Assembly (NCBI GenBank): GCA_915063485.1
Contig: CAJZDJ010000041.1
Span: 1 to 16,037 of the forward strand
Direction: 5' to 3'
Source: an uncultured Actinomyces sp.
GTDB taxonomy: Bacteria; Actinomycetota; Actinomycetes; Actinomycetales; Actinomycetaceae
DNA length: 16,037 nucleotides
The position numbers were made by a program, and so were the translations under genes. This document shows, in pieces, positions 6,498 through 13,959 of this stretch (positions within the stretch are counted from its first letter, which is position 1; each line of letters starts with the position of its first letter). The notes beneath the pieces are model-generated. The model saw only the letters and a list, made by a program, of their open reading frames with translations, had not been told where the DNA came from and ran no database searches.

Positions 6498-6758
6498 TCA
6501 CATAGCAGCAATCTGCTTGCCCAGCTTGGACTTGCGGTTGGCAGCCTGGTTGCGGTGGATAACACCCTTGGAGACAGCCTTGTCCAGCTTGCGGCCGGCC
6601 TTGCGCATCTCGGCTTCAGCTACAGCCTTGTCGCCGGAGGCGATAGCCTCGCGTACACGGCGTACGTAGGTCTTGAGCTCCGACTTGACGTGTCGGTTGC
6701 GGATGCGGGCCTTTTCGTTGGTCTTGATGCGCTTGATCTGCGACTTAATGTTCGCCAC
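6498..6758 (-). CDS. rpsT: 30S ribosomal protein S20
   Basis: S20 is a small basic protein that binds 16S rRNA near the bottom of the 30S body and helps its assembly. The 86-residue protein matches the family throughout: [20 protein letters not shown] at the start, [11 protein letters not shown] in the middle, and [19 protein letters not shown] near the end. Its length is normal. The start is GTG (6756-6758), preceded by the purine-rich AAGAAAGA at 6765-6772, six nt away. It is transcribed towards holA and has its own terminator. A possible -10 box (GATAGT on the minus strand, 6821-6826) lies about 60 nt upstream, but I see no strong -35. Confidence 0.97.
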   Translation of the reverse strand: MANIKSQIKRIKTNEKARIRNRHVKSELKTYVRRVREAIASGDKAVAEAEMRKAGRKLDKAVSKGVIHRNQAANRKSKLGKQIAAM

Positions 6759-6858
6759 GATTAATCTTTCTTACAGACGGATATGGTCAATGGCCGGTAA
6801 GAGGGTACGCAATAACCTTGACTATCAGGCGTGGGGTTGCCCTGGCTAAGGTTCCTGC

Positions 6859-6891
6859 TGGACCTACGAAGCCGGCCAGGCCCAAGGTCCA
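6859..6891 (-). other. Hairpin between the PemK-like gene and rpsT
   Basis: TGGACCT (6859-6865) pairs exactly with AGGTCCA (6885-6891). The 19-nt loop is GC-rich and contains a further inner pairing (GGCC segments). No T-run follows on the minus strand. It lies 20-50 nt after the PemK-like gene and could slow or partly end that transcript. Confidence 0.35.
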
Positions 6892-6910
6892 AGAGGAAAC
6901 ATTAGCATAA

Positions 6911-7546
6911 TTACGAGCGTTTGCCCCAGTGCTTAGCTATGGCCGTAACCACCTTATTGTAGGTGGCCCTATCCAGCGTGGCCCCCTCGCGGCGCACGTC
7001 ACGCTGGGAAACAAGCAGTAGTCGGTCCAGGCGCACCGAGCTGACTCGCCCCTGCGGATCCCAGTCACCAGCCCCAATAGCCAGCCAGTAACGTCCCCAG
7101 TGGGCTTCCTGCTCGCGGTCAATATCGTGGTTTTTGCTGGTCAACTGGGCTACGACGACGTCGGATCCAGTGCGTGCCAGCACTACCACCGGGCGGTCTT
7201 TACCCTGGGTGGGATCTTCCTCATAGGAAATCCAGGTCCACACTACTTCGCCCGGGTCGGCGTCGTTATCGGCCACCGGCTGGTAGCTAAATTCGGGTAG
7301 GCCGCGCCTGGCTACATCCCACACTTGGTTACCACTGATATGTACGTCGCGGCTGCTAGTAGGGCCAGGTTTGGGCCTGCTAGCCGAGGGGCGCCCAGTA
7401 GCTGAGGGGCGCGCAGATGCTTCCTGAGCAGCAGCCTGGCTGGGCTCAGGCCCCTGTGAGCTGCTGTTAGCGGAGTCCTTATTGGTCCCAAATAAGGCTG
7501 CCGCCAGGCGTAAAGCAGCAATAAACACTTCGGATAAATTAGCCAT
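6911..7546 (-). CDS. PemK/MazF-family protein, no visible antitoxin
   Basis: MazF/PemK proteins are usually mRNA-cutting toxins paired with an antitoxin. The 211-residue protein has a helical, fairly hydrophobic start (SEVFIAALRLAAALFG, 5-20), a Ser/Ala/Pro-rich linker (about 22-70) and a PemK-like domain (about 98-206). The domain carries GEVVWTWISYEEDPTQGKDRPVV-type features (99-121), LTSKNHD (135-141) and WDPQGRVSSVRLDRLL (162-177). The Arg of KDRP and the Ser/Thr of LTS correspond to the positions of MazF active-site residues. The extended, single-copy form without an antitoxin is one I recall as common in actinobacteria, so toxicity is not assured. The start ATG has AGGA (7554-7557) seven nt upstream. 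The gene reads towards rpsT and away from lepA. Confidence 0.8.
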   Translation of the reverse strand: MANLSEVFIAALRLAAALFGTNKDSANSSSQGPEPSQAAAQEASARPSATGRPSASRPKPGPTSSRDVHISGNQVWDVARRGLPEFSYQPVADNDADPGEVVWTWISYEEDPTQGKDRPVVVLARTGSDVVVAQLTSKNHDIDREQEAHWGRYWLAIGAGDWDPQGRVSSVRLDRLLLVSQRDVRREGATLDRATYNKVVTAIAKHWGKRS

Positions 7547-7596
7547 GGCCTAATCCTATTTAACTACCTGGCCTCTAATGCTCACCTAAGCAGTGG

Positions 7597-7624
7597 CGCG
7601 CAGCACCTGACGCGCAGCACCTGG
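7597..7624. repeat. Two-copy 14-nt tandem repeat
   Basis: CGCGCAGCACCTG plus one base occurs at 7597-7610 and 7611-7624, adjacent to each other and identical in 13 of 14 positions. It lies in the divergent spacer between the PemK-like gene and lepA. Confidence 0.8.
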
Positions 7625-7704
7625 CACGTGGCGCCCCCGCTGCCAGCCGGGCGGCGTCGTCGTAAACAAAACGTAAGACACACTGGTGACTTTGGTCGCT
7701 AGCT

Positions 7705-7734
7705 TTGAGGCCTAAGCGGGGCACATGGGATAAT
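7705..7734 (+). promoter_or_regulatory. Promoter of the lepA-trmB-hemW operon
   Basis: TTGAGG (7705-7710) and GATAAT (7729-7734) are separated by 18 bp and match the vegetative -35 and -10 consensus well. Transcription would start near 7741, leaving a leader of about 30 nt before the lepA start. Confidence 0.55.
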
Positions 7735-7759
7735 GCCAAATAATCTGTGTTAAACCGTC

Positions 7760-7764
7760 GGAAG
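7760..7764 (+). promoter_or_regulatory. Ribosome binding site that fixes the lepA TTG start
   Basis: GGAAG lies seven nt before the TTG at 7772. The next in-frame ATG comes only after the P-loop, so this site is what supports TTG 7772 as the start of lepA. Confidence 0.65.
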
Positions 7765-7771
7765 TGTCGCG

Positions 7772-9646
7772 TTGACCCCCATTGCCACCCCAGAGCAGCT
7801 AAAAAACGTCCAGCCTGCCTCCACCCCCCAGCACCTGCTGCGTAATTTCTCCATTATTGCCCACATCGACCACGGTAAATCCACCCTGGCCGACCGTATG
7901 CTGCAGGCCACCGGCGTGGTCCAGCCGCGTGACATGCGCGCCCAATACCTAGACCGTATGGATATTGAACGCGAACGCGGCATCACCATTAAAAGTCAGG
8001 CTGTGCGTATGCCCTGGACCGTTGAGGCTGACGGGGTGAGCACCACCTACGCCCTAAACATGATCGACACCCCCGGTCACGTGGACTTCTCCTACGAAGT
8101 TAACCGCTCACTGGCCGCCTGCGAGGGGGCAGTGCTGCTAGTAGACGCTGCCCAGGGCATTCAGGCCCAAACCCTAGCCAACCTATATATGGCTATGGAA
8201 GGCGACCTGACCATCATCCCGGTGCTCAACAAAATTGACCTACCCGCAGCTGAGCCCGAGCGCCACGCCGCCGAAATTGCCTCCCTGATCGGCTGCGAAA
8301 TCGAGGACGTACTACAGGTTTCAGGTAAAACCGGTCAGGGTGTGCCCGAGCTACTAGACCAGATCGTGGCCCAGGTGCCCGCCCCGGCAGGCACCCCCGA
8401 CGCCCCCACCCGCGCCATGATTTTCGACTCCGTCTACGACACCTACCGGGGCGTGGTCACCTATGTGCGTGTAGTTGACGGGCAGCTAAAGCCACGCCAG
8501 CGCATTGAAATGCTCTCCACCAAAGCCCACCACGAGCTGCTAGAAATCGGGGTTATTTCCCCCGAACCCCAGCCTACCCAGGGCCTGGGCGCCGGCGAAG
8601 TAGGCTACCTGATCACCGGCGTTAAAGACGTACGCCAATCCAAGGTGGGTGACACGGTTACCACCGCCGCCGAGCCAGCCAACGAACCGCTAGCGGGCTA
8701 CCAAGAACCCAAACCCATGGTGTTCTCCGGCCTATTCCCGGTAGACGGATCAGACTTCCCCAACTTGCGCGACGCCCTAGACAAGCTCAAGCTCAACGAC
8801 GCCGCCCTAACCTATGAGCCCGAAACCTCCGTGGCCCTAGGCTTTGGTTTCCGCTGCGGCTACCTAGGCCTGCTGCACCTAGAAATTATTCGTGAACGCC
8901 TAGAGCGCGAATTCAACCTAGACATCATCTCTACCGCCCCTTCCGTGGTTTACGACGTAACCATGGAAGACAAAACCGAGCACCTAGTCACCAACCCCTC
9001 AGAATTCCCTGAAGGCAAGGTACTAGATGTGCGTGAGCCGGTAGTGCGCGCCACTATCCTTACCCCCAGCGAATTTGTGGGCACCGTAATGGAACTATGC
9101 CAGTCACGTCGCGGCAACCTGCTAGGCATGGACTACCTGAGCGAAACCCGTGTGGAAATGCACTACACCCTGCCCCTGGCAGAAATCGTCTTTGACTTCT
9201 TTGACCAGCTAAAGTCGCGCACTCGCGGCTATGCTTCGCTGGACTATGAACCCGAGGGTACCCAAAGCGCCAACCTGGTTAAGGTTGATATTTTGCTGAA
9301 CGGCGACAAGGTGGATGCTTTCAGTGCCATTGTGCACAAGGATGCGGCCTACTCCTACGGGCTAATGATGACTAAGCGCCTAAAGGACCTAATTCCGCGT
9401 CAGCAATTTGAGGTGCCCGTACAGGCCGCTGTGGGTAGCCGCATTATTGCCCGTGAAACCATCCGCGCCCTACGTAAAGATATGCTGGCCAAGTGCTATG
9501 GCGGTGACATCACCCGTAAGCGCAAGCTGCTAGAAAAGCAGAAGGAAGGTAAAAAGCGCATGAAGGCCATTGGTCGCGTGGATGTGCCTCAGGAAGCTTT
9601 CATTGCGGCTTTGGGTGCAGACACCCCCACTGGCAAGGAAAAGTAA
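7772..9646 (+). CDS. lepA: Elongation factor 4 (LepA) ribosomal GTPase
   Basis: LepA/EF-4 is a ribosome-bound GTPase linked to translation under stress and to 30S biogenesis. The 624-residue protein has the complete GTPase motifs: AHIDHGKST (30-38), RERGITIKS (67-75), DTPGHVDF (99-106) and NKIDLP (153-158). The EF-G-like domains follow, and then the LepA-specific C-terminal domain with [19 protein letters not shown]. Length fits the family, with about 20 extra residues at the N-terminus. The start is TTG, supported by GGAAG at 7760-7764 and by the lack of any later start before the P-loop. The gene is very rich in CTA leucine codons and CTAG tetranucleotides. Its stop TAA overlaps the trmB ATG by one base. 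Confidence 0.97.
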   Translation: MTPIATPEQLKNVQPASTPQHLLRNFSIIAHIDHGKSTLADRMLQATGVVQPRDMRAQYLDRMDIERERGITIKSQAVRMPWTVEADGVSTTYALNMIDTPGHVDFSYEVNRSLAACEGAVLLVDAAQGIQAQTLANLYMAMEGDLTIIPVLNKIDLPAAEPERHAAEIASLIGCEIEDVLQVSGKTGQGVPELLDQIVAQVPAPAGTPDAPTRAMIFDSVYDTYRGVVTYVRVVDGQLKPRQRIEMLSTKAHHELLEIGVISPEPQPTQGLGAGEVGYLITGVKDVRQSKVGDTVTTAAEPANEPLAGYQEPKPMVFSGLFPVDGSDFPNLRDALDKLKLNDAALTYEPETSVALGFGFRCGYLGLLHLEIIRERLEREFNLDIISTAPSVVYDVTMEDKTEHLVTNPSEFPEGKVLDVREPVVRATILTPSEFVGTVMELCQSRRGNLLGMDYLSETRVEMHYTLPLAEIVFDFFDQLKSRTRGYASLDYEPEGTQSANLVKVDILLNGDKVDAFSAIVHKDAAYSYGLMMTKRLKDLIPRQQFEVPVQAAVGSRIIARETIRALRKDMLAKCYGGDITRKRKLLEKQKEGKKRMKAIGRVDVPQEAFIAALGADTPTGKEK

Positions 9647-10635
9647 TGGATCAGGCGGCTAAGCACACTAGTGCCTGGGCTGATGCGGCCACCGGCCAGA
9701 TGCATCCGGCCCGCTCGCATGAGGTTCATGCCCGGGTGCGCTCTTTTTCGCGAGCCGGTGGGCGTCTGCGTGCCAGCCAGCACGCCGCTTTGGAGCGTCA
9801 CGGGGACAGCTACCTGGTCCAGGTGCCGCGCCGCGACGCTGTTCGAACGGTGGATCCAGATTTTGTGCTTGACCCCCAGCAGGTTTTTGGTCGCAGCGCC
9901 CCGCTGATTGTGGAGGTTGGCCCAGGTGGGGGAGAGGCCCTACTGGCGGCGGCTAAAGCTAACCCTGATACCAACTTTTTGGCGGTAGAAGTGTGGGAGA
10001 CTGCCATCGCCAAAATTGTTTCCGCAGCCGCCGCCCAGGAGATAGACAATGTCAAGGTGGTTCCAGCTGATGCCTCGCAGCTTCTAGCCACCGCCTTGCC
10101 GGTTGGTTGCGCTAGCGAGGTGTGGACTTTCTTCCCTGATCCTTGGCGTAAAAGCCGCCACCGTAAGCGTCGCCTCGTCAATGAGGCTTACGCTGCCCTG
10201 GTGGCGCGGGTGCTGGCACCGGGGGGAGTGTGGCGACTGGCTACTGACTGGGCTGATTACGCCTGGCAGATGCGCGACGTTTTAGAGGAGGTAAGCGCTA
10301 AAGGCCTGTTTGATTATCCCGACGCCGGCGCTCGCCCCCAGCTGGGCAGTGACACTTGGGTTGAGGCAGATAAAGGCAACGGCCCAGACCCGGGCTCGCC
10401 GCGCGGGGTCATGGGCGGGTGGAGCCAGCGTTTTAGCGGGCGTAAACTGACCCGTTTTGAAGCGCGCGGCATTGCTGAAGGGCGCACTATTCGTGACCTG
10501 ACCGCGCTGCGCACCAACCAGAAACTAGCCCCTGAGCTAATTGAGTCGCGCGAGGTGGCACAACGTGAGGTGGCACAGCATGAGGTGGTACAGCGTGAGG
10601 TGGCACAGCCGGAAACTGGGCTTGAGGGCGCCTAG
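9646..10635 (+). CDS. trmB: tRNA (guanine(46)-N7)-methyltransferase
   Basis: TrmB methylates N7 of G46 in the variable loop of tRNAs using S-adenosylmethionine. In the 329-residue protein the SAM site is IVEVGPGGGEAL (88-99), the acidic ribose-binding Glu is in AVEVWE (113-118), and the family signature FFPDPWRKSRHRKRRLVN spans 162-179. Downstream come LATDWADYAWQM (198-209) and TRFEARG (269-275), also characteristic. The N-terminal 55 residues are longer than in minimal TrmB. The C-terminal 28 residues (302-329) carry four REVAQ-type pentads encoded by a 15-bp tandem repeat and are unlikely to be part of the catalytic fold. It overlaps lepA and hemW by one base each, so the three genes are probably cotranslated. 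Confidence 0.94.
   Translation: MDQAAKHTSAWADAATGQMHPARSHEVHARVRSFSRAGGRLRASQHAALERHGDSYLVQVPRRDAVRTVDPDFVLDPQQVFGRSAPLIVEVGPGGGEALLAAAKANPDTNFLAVEVWETAIAKIVSAAAAQEIDNVKVVPADASQLLATALPVGCASEVWTFFPDPWRKSRHRKRRLVNEAYAALVARVLAPGGVWRLATDWADYAWQMRDVLEEVSAKGLFDYPDAGARPQLGSDTWVEADKGNGPDPGSPRGVMGGWSQRFSGRKLTRFEARGIAEGRTIRDLTALRTNQKLAPELIESREVAQREVAQHEVVQREVAQPETGLEGA
10549..10608. repeat. Four-copy in-frame 15-bp repeat in trmB
   Basis: Four consecutive 15-bp units (10549, 10564, 10579, 10594) share the core GAGGTGG[CT]ACA and encode REVAQ, REVAQ, HEVVQ and REVAQ. Because 15 is a multiple of three, changes in copy number would only lengthen or shorten the tail. Confidence 0.92.
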
Positions 10636-11882
10636 TGCCTAGTCAACCTGAAGGTCAAAAACTTCTTGACCCCTACGCCCTACCCGAGGCGGTTAGCCAG
10701 GGCGCTCAGGTCAAAAACTTCTCGGTTTACCTGCACGTACCCTACTGCCGGGTGCGCTGCGGTTACTGCGATTTCAACACCTACACCAACCTGGCTATGG
10801 GGCCGGGGGCTAACGCCGGTGACTATCCCCAAACTCTGGCCGCTGAGGCGCGCTTGGTGTCTGGGGCAATGCAGCGCGCCGGGCTGTCGCTACCGCCAGC
10901 CTCCACCGTATTTATTGGGGGAGGCACCCCCACTATGTTGGCTGCTAAAGATTTAGCGGCAATGGTGGATACGGTGGCGCAAACCTGGGGCCTGAGCGAC
11001 GACGTCGAGATCACCACAGAAGCCAACCCTGAAACTGTAGATGCCCCCTACCTGCAAGCTTTAGCGTGCGCCGGGTTTACGCGGGTGTCCTTTGGGATGC
11101 AGTCGGCTGTGCCAGCAGTGCTCAAAACCTTAGACCGCACCCATACCCCCGCTCGCGTGCCGCAAGTGGTGGCTTGGGCCAAGGAAGCAGGTTTACAAAC
11201 TTCAGTCGACCTTATCTACGGCAGCCCCGGGGAGTCGCTGGCAGATTGGCGCCTTTCCCTGGAGGCGGCCGTGGCCATGGAGCCAGACCACATCTCCGCC
11301 TACGCCCTGGTGATTGAGCCGGGAACCAAAATGTGGGGCCAGGTGCGTCGCGGCGAGCTGCCTATGCCCAGCGACGATGATGAAGCCAGTAAATATGAGC
11401 TGGCTGACCAGCTTTTAAAGGACGCCGGCTACAACTGGTACGAAATTTCCAACTGGGCTCGCCCCGGCTACCAATGCCGTCACAACCAAGCCTACTGGCG
11501 TCAAGACACGTTCTGGTGGGGGCTAGGGCCAGGGGCGCACTCATATTTGGGCGGCGCCCGTCTATGGAACACCAAACACCCTCTGGCCTGGGCTAACCAA
11601 ATTAACTCAGGGCAAATCCCGGTGGCCGGCTGGGAGCATTTAGGTGATAGTGAGCGCGCCACTGAAGTGGTGATGCTAGCTGTGCGCACCCGTGCGGGCC
11701 TAGACATCGACCAGCTACGTCACCTGCGTGAAGATAAAGGTGCGGGTCTATCTCAAGTGGTGGCTAAGCTGATTGCTACCGGCCTGATAGAGCCACGCCA
11801 AGCCCTGGCCGGAAAAGTGGTTTTGACACTGTCAGGTCGTTTATTGGCCGACGGCGTCACTTCCCAGCTTCTAGGATGGTAG
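10635..11882 (+). CDS. hemW: Heme chaperone HemW (radical SAM)
   Basis: HemW is a radical SAM protein of the HemN family that binds heme and delivers it to membrane hemoproteins. The 415-residue protein has the iron-sulfur motif CRVRCGYCDF (Cys38, Cys42, Cys45). The residue two after the last Cys is Phe47, where true coproporphyrinogen dehydrogenase HemN has a fourth Cys. This, and the HemW segment CRHNQAYW (281-288), argue for HemW. GGGTPT (95-100) contributes to SAM binding, and a winged-helix-like C-terminal domain runs from about 335. The start is GTG 10635, overlapping the trmB stop by one base. No other heme gene is present; its place behind lepA is a recurring gene order in bacteria. 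Confidence 0.93.
   Translation: MPSQPEGQKLLDPYALPEAVSQGAQVKNFSVYLHVPYCRVRCGYCDFNTYTNLAMGPGANAGDYPQTLAAEARLVSGAMQRAGLSLPPASTVFIGGGTPTMLAAKDLAAMVDTVAQTWGLSDDVEITTEANPETVDAPYLQALACAGFTRVSFGMQSAVPAVLKTLDRTHTPARVPQVVAWAKEAGLQTSVDLIYGSPGESLADWRLSLEAAVAMEPDHISAYALVIEPGTKMWGQVRRGELPMPSDDDEASKYELADQLLKDAGYNWYEISNWARPGYQCRHNQAYWRQDTFWWGLGPGAHSYLGGARLWNTKHPLAWANQINSGQIPVAGWEHLGDSERATEVVMLAVRTRAGLDIDQLRHLREDKGAGLSQVVAKLIATGLIEPRQALAGKVVLTLSGRLLADGVTSQLLGW
10652..10722. repeat. 15-nt direct repeat inside the 5' end of hemW
   Basis: AGGTCAAAAACTTCT occurs exactly at 10652-10666 and 10708-10722, 56 nt apart. As 56 is not a multiple of three, the two copies are read in different frames, so the repeat is a property of the DNA and not of the protein. 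The first copy also forms a hairpin, GGTCAA (10653-10658) with TTGACC (10666-10671). Confidence 0.8.
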
Positions 11883-11892
11883 GCTGACGAGC

Positions 11893-11919
11893 AGGCAGGG
11901 CGCTGCCTTGCTATTTTAT
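11893..11919 (+). terminator. Terminator after hemW
   Basis: AGGCAG (11893-11898) and CTGCCT (11903-11908) form a six-bp stem with the loop GGCG, followed by the T-rich TGCTATTTTA. It lies 10 nt after the hemW stop and probably ends the lepA-trmB-hemW transcript. The stem is short, so readthrough is possible. Confidence 0.5.
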
Positions 11920-11943
11920 TGTTCGCTAGGCTTTGCAAGCCCT

Positions 11944-11949
11944 AGGAGG
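11944..11949 (+). promoter_or_regulatory. Strong Shine-Dalgarno of the small membrane protein
   Basis: AGGAGG, extended to AGGAGGA, is the best match to the anti-Shine-Dalgarno sequence that I saw in the window. It decides the start codon at 11954. The spacing of four nt is short but workable. Confidence 0.75.
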
Positions 11950-11953
11950 AAAA

Positions 11954-12241
11954 ATGACCAACTCCGGTTACCCCGATGACATGAACTACGGCTACCAGCC
12001 CCCGGCTAACCCGAAGCTGAAGCAGCGTGGCACGATAGCGCTAGGCCTGTCCATTGCTGGCCTGCTCTTCGGTCTCTTGGCAATCATTGGCCTGATCATG
12101 GGCATCATGACTTTGAATGAGGCCAAGTCCGTTGGTGACGTCGAGTCCGCCAAGTACGCCAAGTACGCCGTAATCGCTGGCGGCGTGGTTGTGACCCTTA
12201 ACGTGGTGTTCTCCGTGCTGTACGTCATGGGTTCTATGTGA
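11954..12241 (+). CDS. Small two-helix membrane protein (DUF4190-like)
   Basis: The 95-residue protein has a hydrophilic, Tyr/Pro/Asn-rich N-terminus (1-25), a first membrane helix (about 27-53, rich in Gly, Leu and Ile), a short charged loop with NEAKSVGDVESAKYAK, and a second membrane helix (about 71-93). This layout matches DUF4190-type proteins, whose function is unknown. The start is ATG 11954, because the strong Shine-Dalgarno AGGAGG (11944-11949) lies just before it; an upstream in-frame start at 11933 has no such site. A clear terminator follows at 12281-12308, so the gene is probably transcribed alone. The strong ribosome binding site suggests high expression. Confidence 0.8.
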   Translation: MTNSGYPDDMNYGYQPPANPKLKQRGTIALGLSIAGLLFGLLAIIGLIMGIMTLNEAKSVGDVESAKYAKYAVIAGGVVVTLNVVFSVLYVMGSM

Positions 12242-12247
12242 GCCTCA

Positions 12248-12267
12248 CTAGCTTCTAACCAAGCTAG
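12248..12267 (+). other. Hairpin after the small membrane protein gene
   Basis: CTAGCTT (12248-12254) pairs exactly with AAGCTAG (12261-12267) around CTAACC. No T-run follows. It lies seven nt after the stop codon and upstream of the main terminator, so it may protect the mRNA 3' end. Confidence 0.4.
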
Positions 12268-12280
12268 GTTCCAAAGTTAT

Positions 12281-12320
12281 GGCAGGTCTGGGCAAGCCCG
12301 GGCCTGCCAAGCTTTTACTT
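12281..12320 (+). terminator. Rho-independent terminator of the small membrane protein gene
   Basis: GGCAGGTCTGGG and CCCGGGCCTGCC pair over 12 positions, including two G-U wobbles, around the tetraloop CAAG (stem-loop 12281-12308). AAGCTTTTACTT follows. This is a typical strong intrinsic terminator. Confidence 0.8.
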
Positions 12321-12398
12321 AAAACTTAGAGCTAATAGAATTGGCTTGTTTTTCCAATCCCTCTCTTGCATCGCATCACCTAAATCTGGGAGCTAACT

Positions 12399-13889
12399 GT
12401 GGATAAAATCGGCTTTGATCACGATAAATATCTAAAGCTACAGTCCGAGCACATTGCCCAACGCCGCGCCCAGTTTGACGGCAAACTCTACCTAGAGTTC
12501 GGTGGCAAGCTAGTAGATGACCTACACGCCTCACGCGTACTGCCTGGTTTTACCCCGGATAACAAGATCGTCATGCTTGAGCGCCTCAAAGATGAGGTAG
12601 AGATCGTGGTGGCGGTGAACGCCCAAGACTTCCAGCGTCACAAGATGCGCGCTGACTTTGGGATCTCCTACGAAGATGACGTCCTGCGCCACATTGACGC
12701 CTTCCGTTCCTACGGGCTGTATGTGGGCTCAGTGGTTATCACCCGCATGAGTGAGCAAAACCAGCAGGCTTTAGCTTTCAAAAATAAGCTAGAAAAGCTA
12801 GGCGTAAACGTATTTGAGCACTACGCCATCCCCGGCTACCCCCACAATGTGGAGCTAATCGTTTCCGAGCAGGGCTACGGCCGCAACCAGTACATTGAAA
12901 CCACCCGTGACCTGGTGGTAGTCACCGCCCCAGGGCCAGGCTCAGGCAAGATGGCCACCTGCCTATCCCAGCTTTACCAAGACCACCAGCGCGGCTTGCG
13001 CTCAGGCTACGCCAAGTTTGAAACCTTCCCGATCTGGAACCTGCCCCTAGACCACCCGGTTAACGTGGCCTATGAGGCGGCCACCGCCGACCTTGACGAC
13101 GTCAACATGATTGACCCCTTCCACCTGGCCGCTTACGGGGTACAAACCGTCAACTATAACCGCGACGTCGAAATTTTCCCGGTACTTAGCCGCCTATTTG
13201 AAAAAATCTTGGGTGCCAGCCCCTACAAGTCACCCACCGACATGGGCGTAAACATGGCTGGCTACTGCATTAGCGACGACGAAGCCTGCCGCGAAGCCTC
13301 CAAGCAGGAAATTATTCGCCGCTACTTCAAAGCCCTAGTGCAAGAACGCAAAGACCAAAGCGAGCCGGTACAGTCCAACAAGATCGCTTTACTCATGGCC
13401 GGGGTGGGCGTAAACGAGCTAGACCGTAAGGTGGTGGCCCCCGCCCGGAAGCTAGCTGAAAAAACCGGAGCCCCCGCCGCCGCCCTGGAACTGCCTGACG
13501 GCACCATTGAACTGGGTAAAACCACTGCGCTACTGGGCTCCTCCTCAGCGGTGCTGCTTAACGCGCTTAAGCACCTGGCCGGCATTGACTCTGAGGTTAA
13601 GCTACTCAACGAAGCCACCATTGCCTCCATTCAAACCCTTAAAACCACTCATTTGGGTAGCCGCAACCCGCGCCTACACACCGATGAGGTGCTAATTGCC
13701 CTGTCGGTAAGCGCCCAGATGAACCCCACCGCCCAGCTAGCTCTAGAGCAGCTAGAAAAGCTACGCGGCTGCGAGGTGCACACCTCAGTGATCCTGGGGT
13801 CGGTAGATGAGGGCATTTTCCGCTCCCTGGGTGTGCGCGTCACCAATGACCCCATTTACCAGTCCAAAGGCCTATACCAAAAGCGCTAA
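12399..13889 (+). CDS. DUF1846 protein of unknown function
   Basis: The 496-residue protein is recognisable as a DUF1846 member from its start ([16 protein letters not shown], 4-19) and from [27 protein letters not shown] features (29-51), [15 protein letters not shown] (88-102) and [15 protein letters not shown] (208-222). Structures exist for the family, but I know no settled biochemical role. A glycine-rich segment, [11 protein letters not shown] (177-187), looks like a nucleotide-binding loop but is one residue short of the Walker A spacing. A second glycine-containing region, LLMAGVGVN (331-339), may also bind a ligand. The length is normal, with no sign of decay. The start is GTG, with GGGAG (12388-12392) six nt upstream. 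It stands alone between two terminator-like hairpins. The codon use is rich in CTA, like lepA. Confidence 0.88.
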   Translation: MDKIGFDHDKYLKLQSEHIAQRRAQFDGKLYLEFGGKLVDDLHASRVLPGFTPDNKIVMLERLKDEVEIVVAVNAQDFQRHKMRADFGISYEDDVLRHIDAFRSYGLYVGSVVITRMSEQNQQALAFKNKLEKLGVNVFEHYAIPGYPHNVELIVSEQGYGRNQYIETTRDLVVVTAPGPGSGKMATCLSQLYQDHQRGLRSGYAKFETFPIWNLPLDHPVNVAYEAATADLDDVNMIDPFHLAAYGVQTVNYNRDVEIFPVLSRLFEKILGASPYKSPTDMGVNMAGYCISDDEACREASKQEIIRRYFKALVQERKDQSEPVQSNKIALLMAGVGVNELDRKVVAPARKLAEKTGAPAAALELPDGTIELGKTTALLGSSSAVLLNALKHLAGIDSEVKLLNEATIASIQTLKTTHLGSRNPRLHTDEVLIALSVSAQMNPTAQLALEQLEKLRGCEVHTSVILGSVDEGIFRSLGVRVTNDPIYQSKGLYQKR

Positions 13890-13898
13890 CACGCTGAT

Positions 13899-13916
13899 TA
13901 GCGCCCCAAGGCGCTA
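13899..13916 (+). terminator. Weak terminator-like hairpin after the DUF1846 gene
   Basis: TAGCGCC (13899-13905) pairs exactly with GGCGCTA (13910-13916) around CCAA. No immediate T-run follows; the nearest is ATTTTGTTT at 13931-13939. Partial termination or an mRNA end structure is plausible. Confidence 0.4.
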
Positions 13917-13959
13917 GACTGTTGCCAGCCATTTTGTTTCAACACGGAAAGCTAACCAA

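Noticed and set aside
6911..7771. Complete toxin-antitoxin pair at the PemK-like gene
   Set aside because: No small gene with its own ribosome binding site is found upstream or downstream on the same strand; the spacer towards lepA holds only a repeat and the lepA promoter.
10635..11882. Oxygen-independent coproporphyrinogen III dehydrogenase (HemN)
   Set aside because: The residue two after the third cluster Cys is Phe, not Cys, and the CRHN motif fits HemW.
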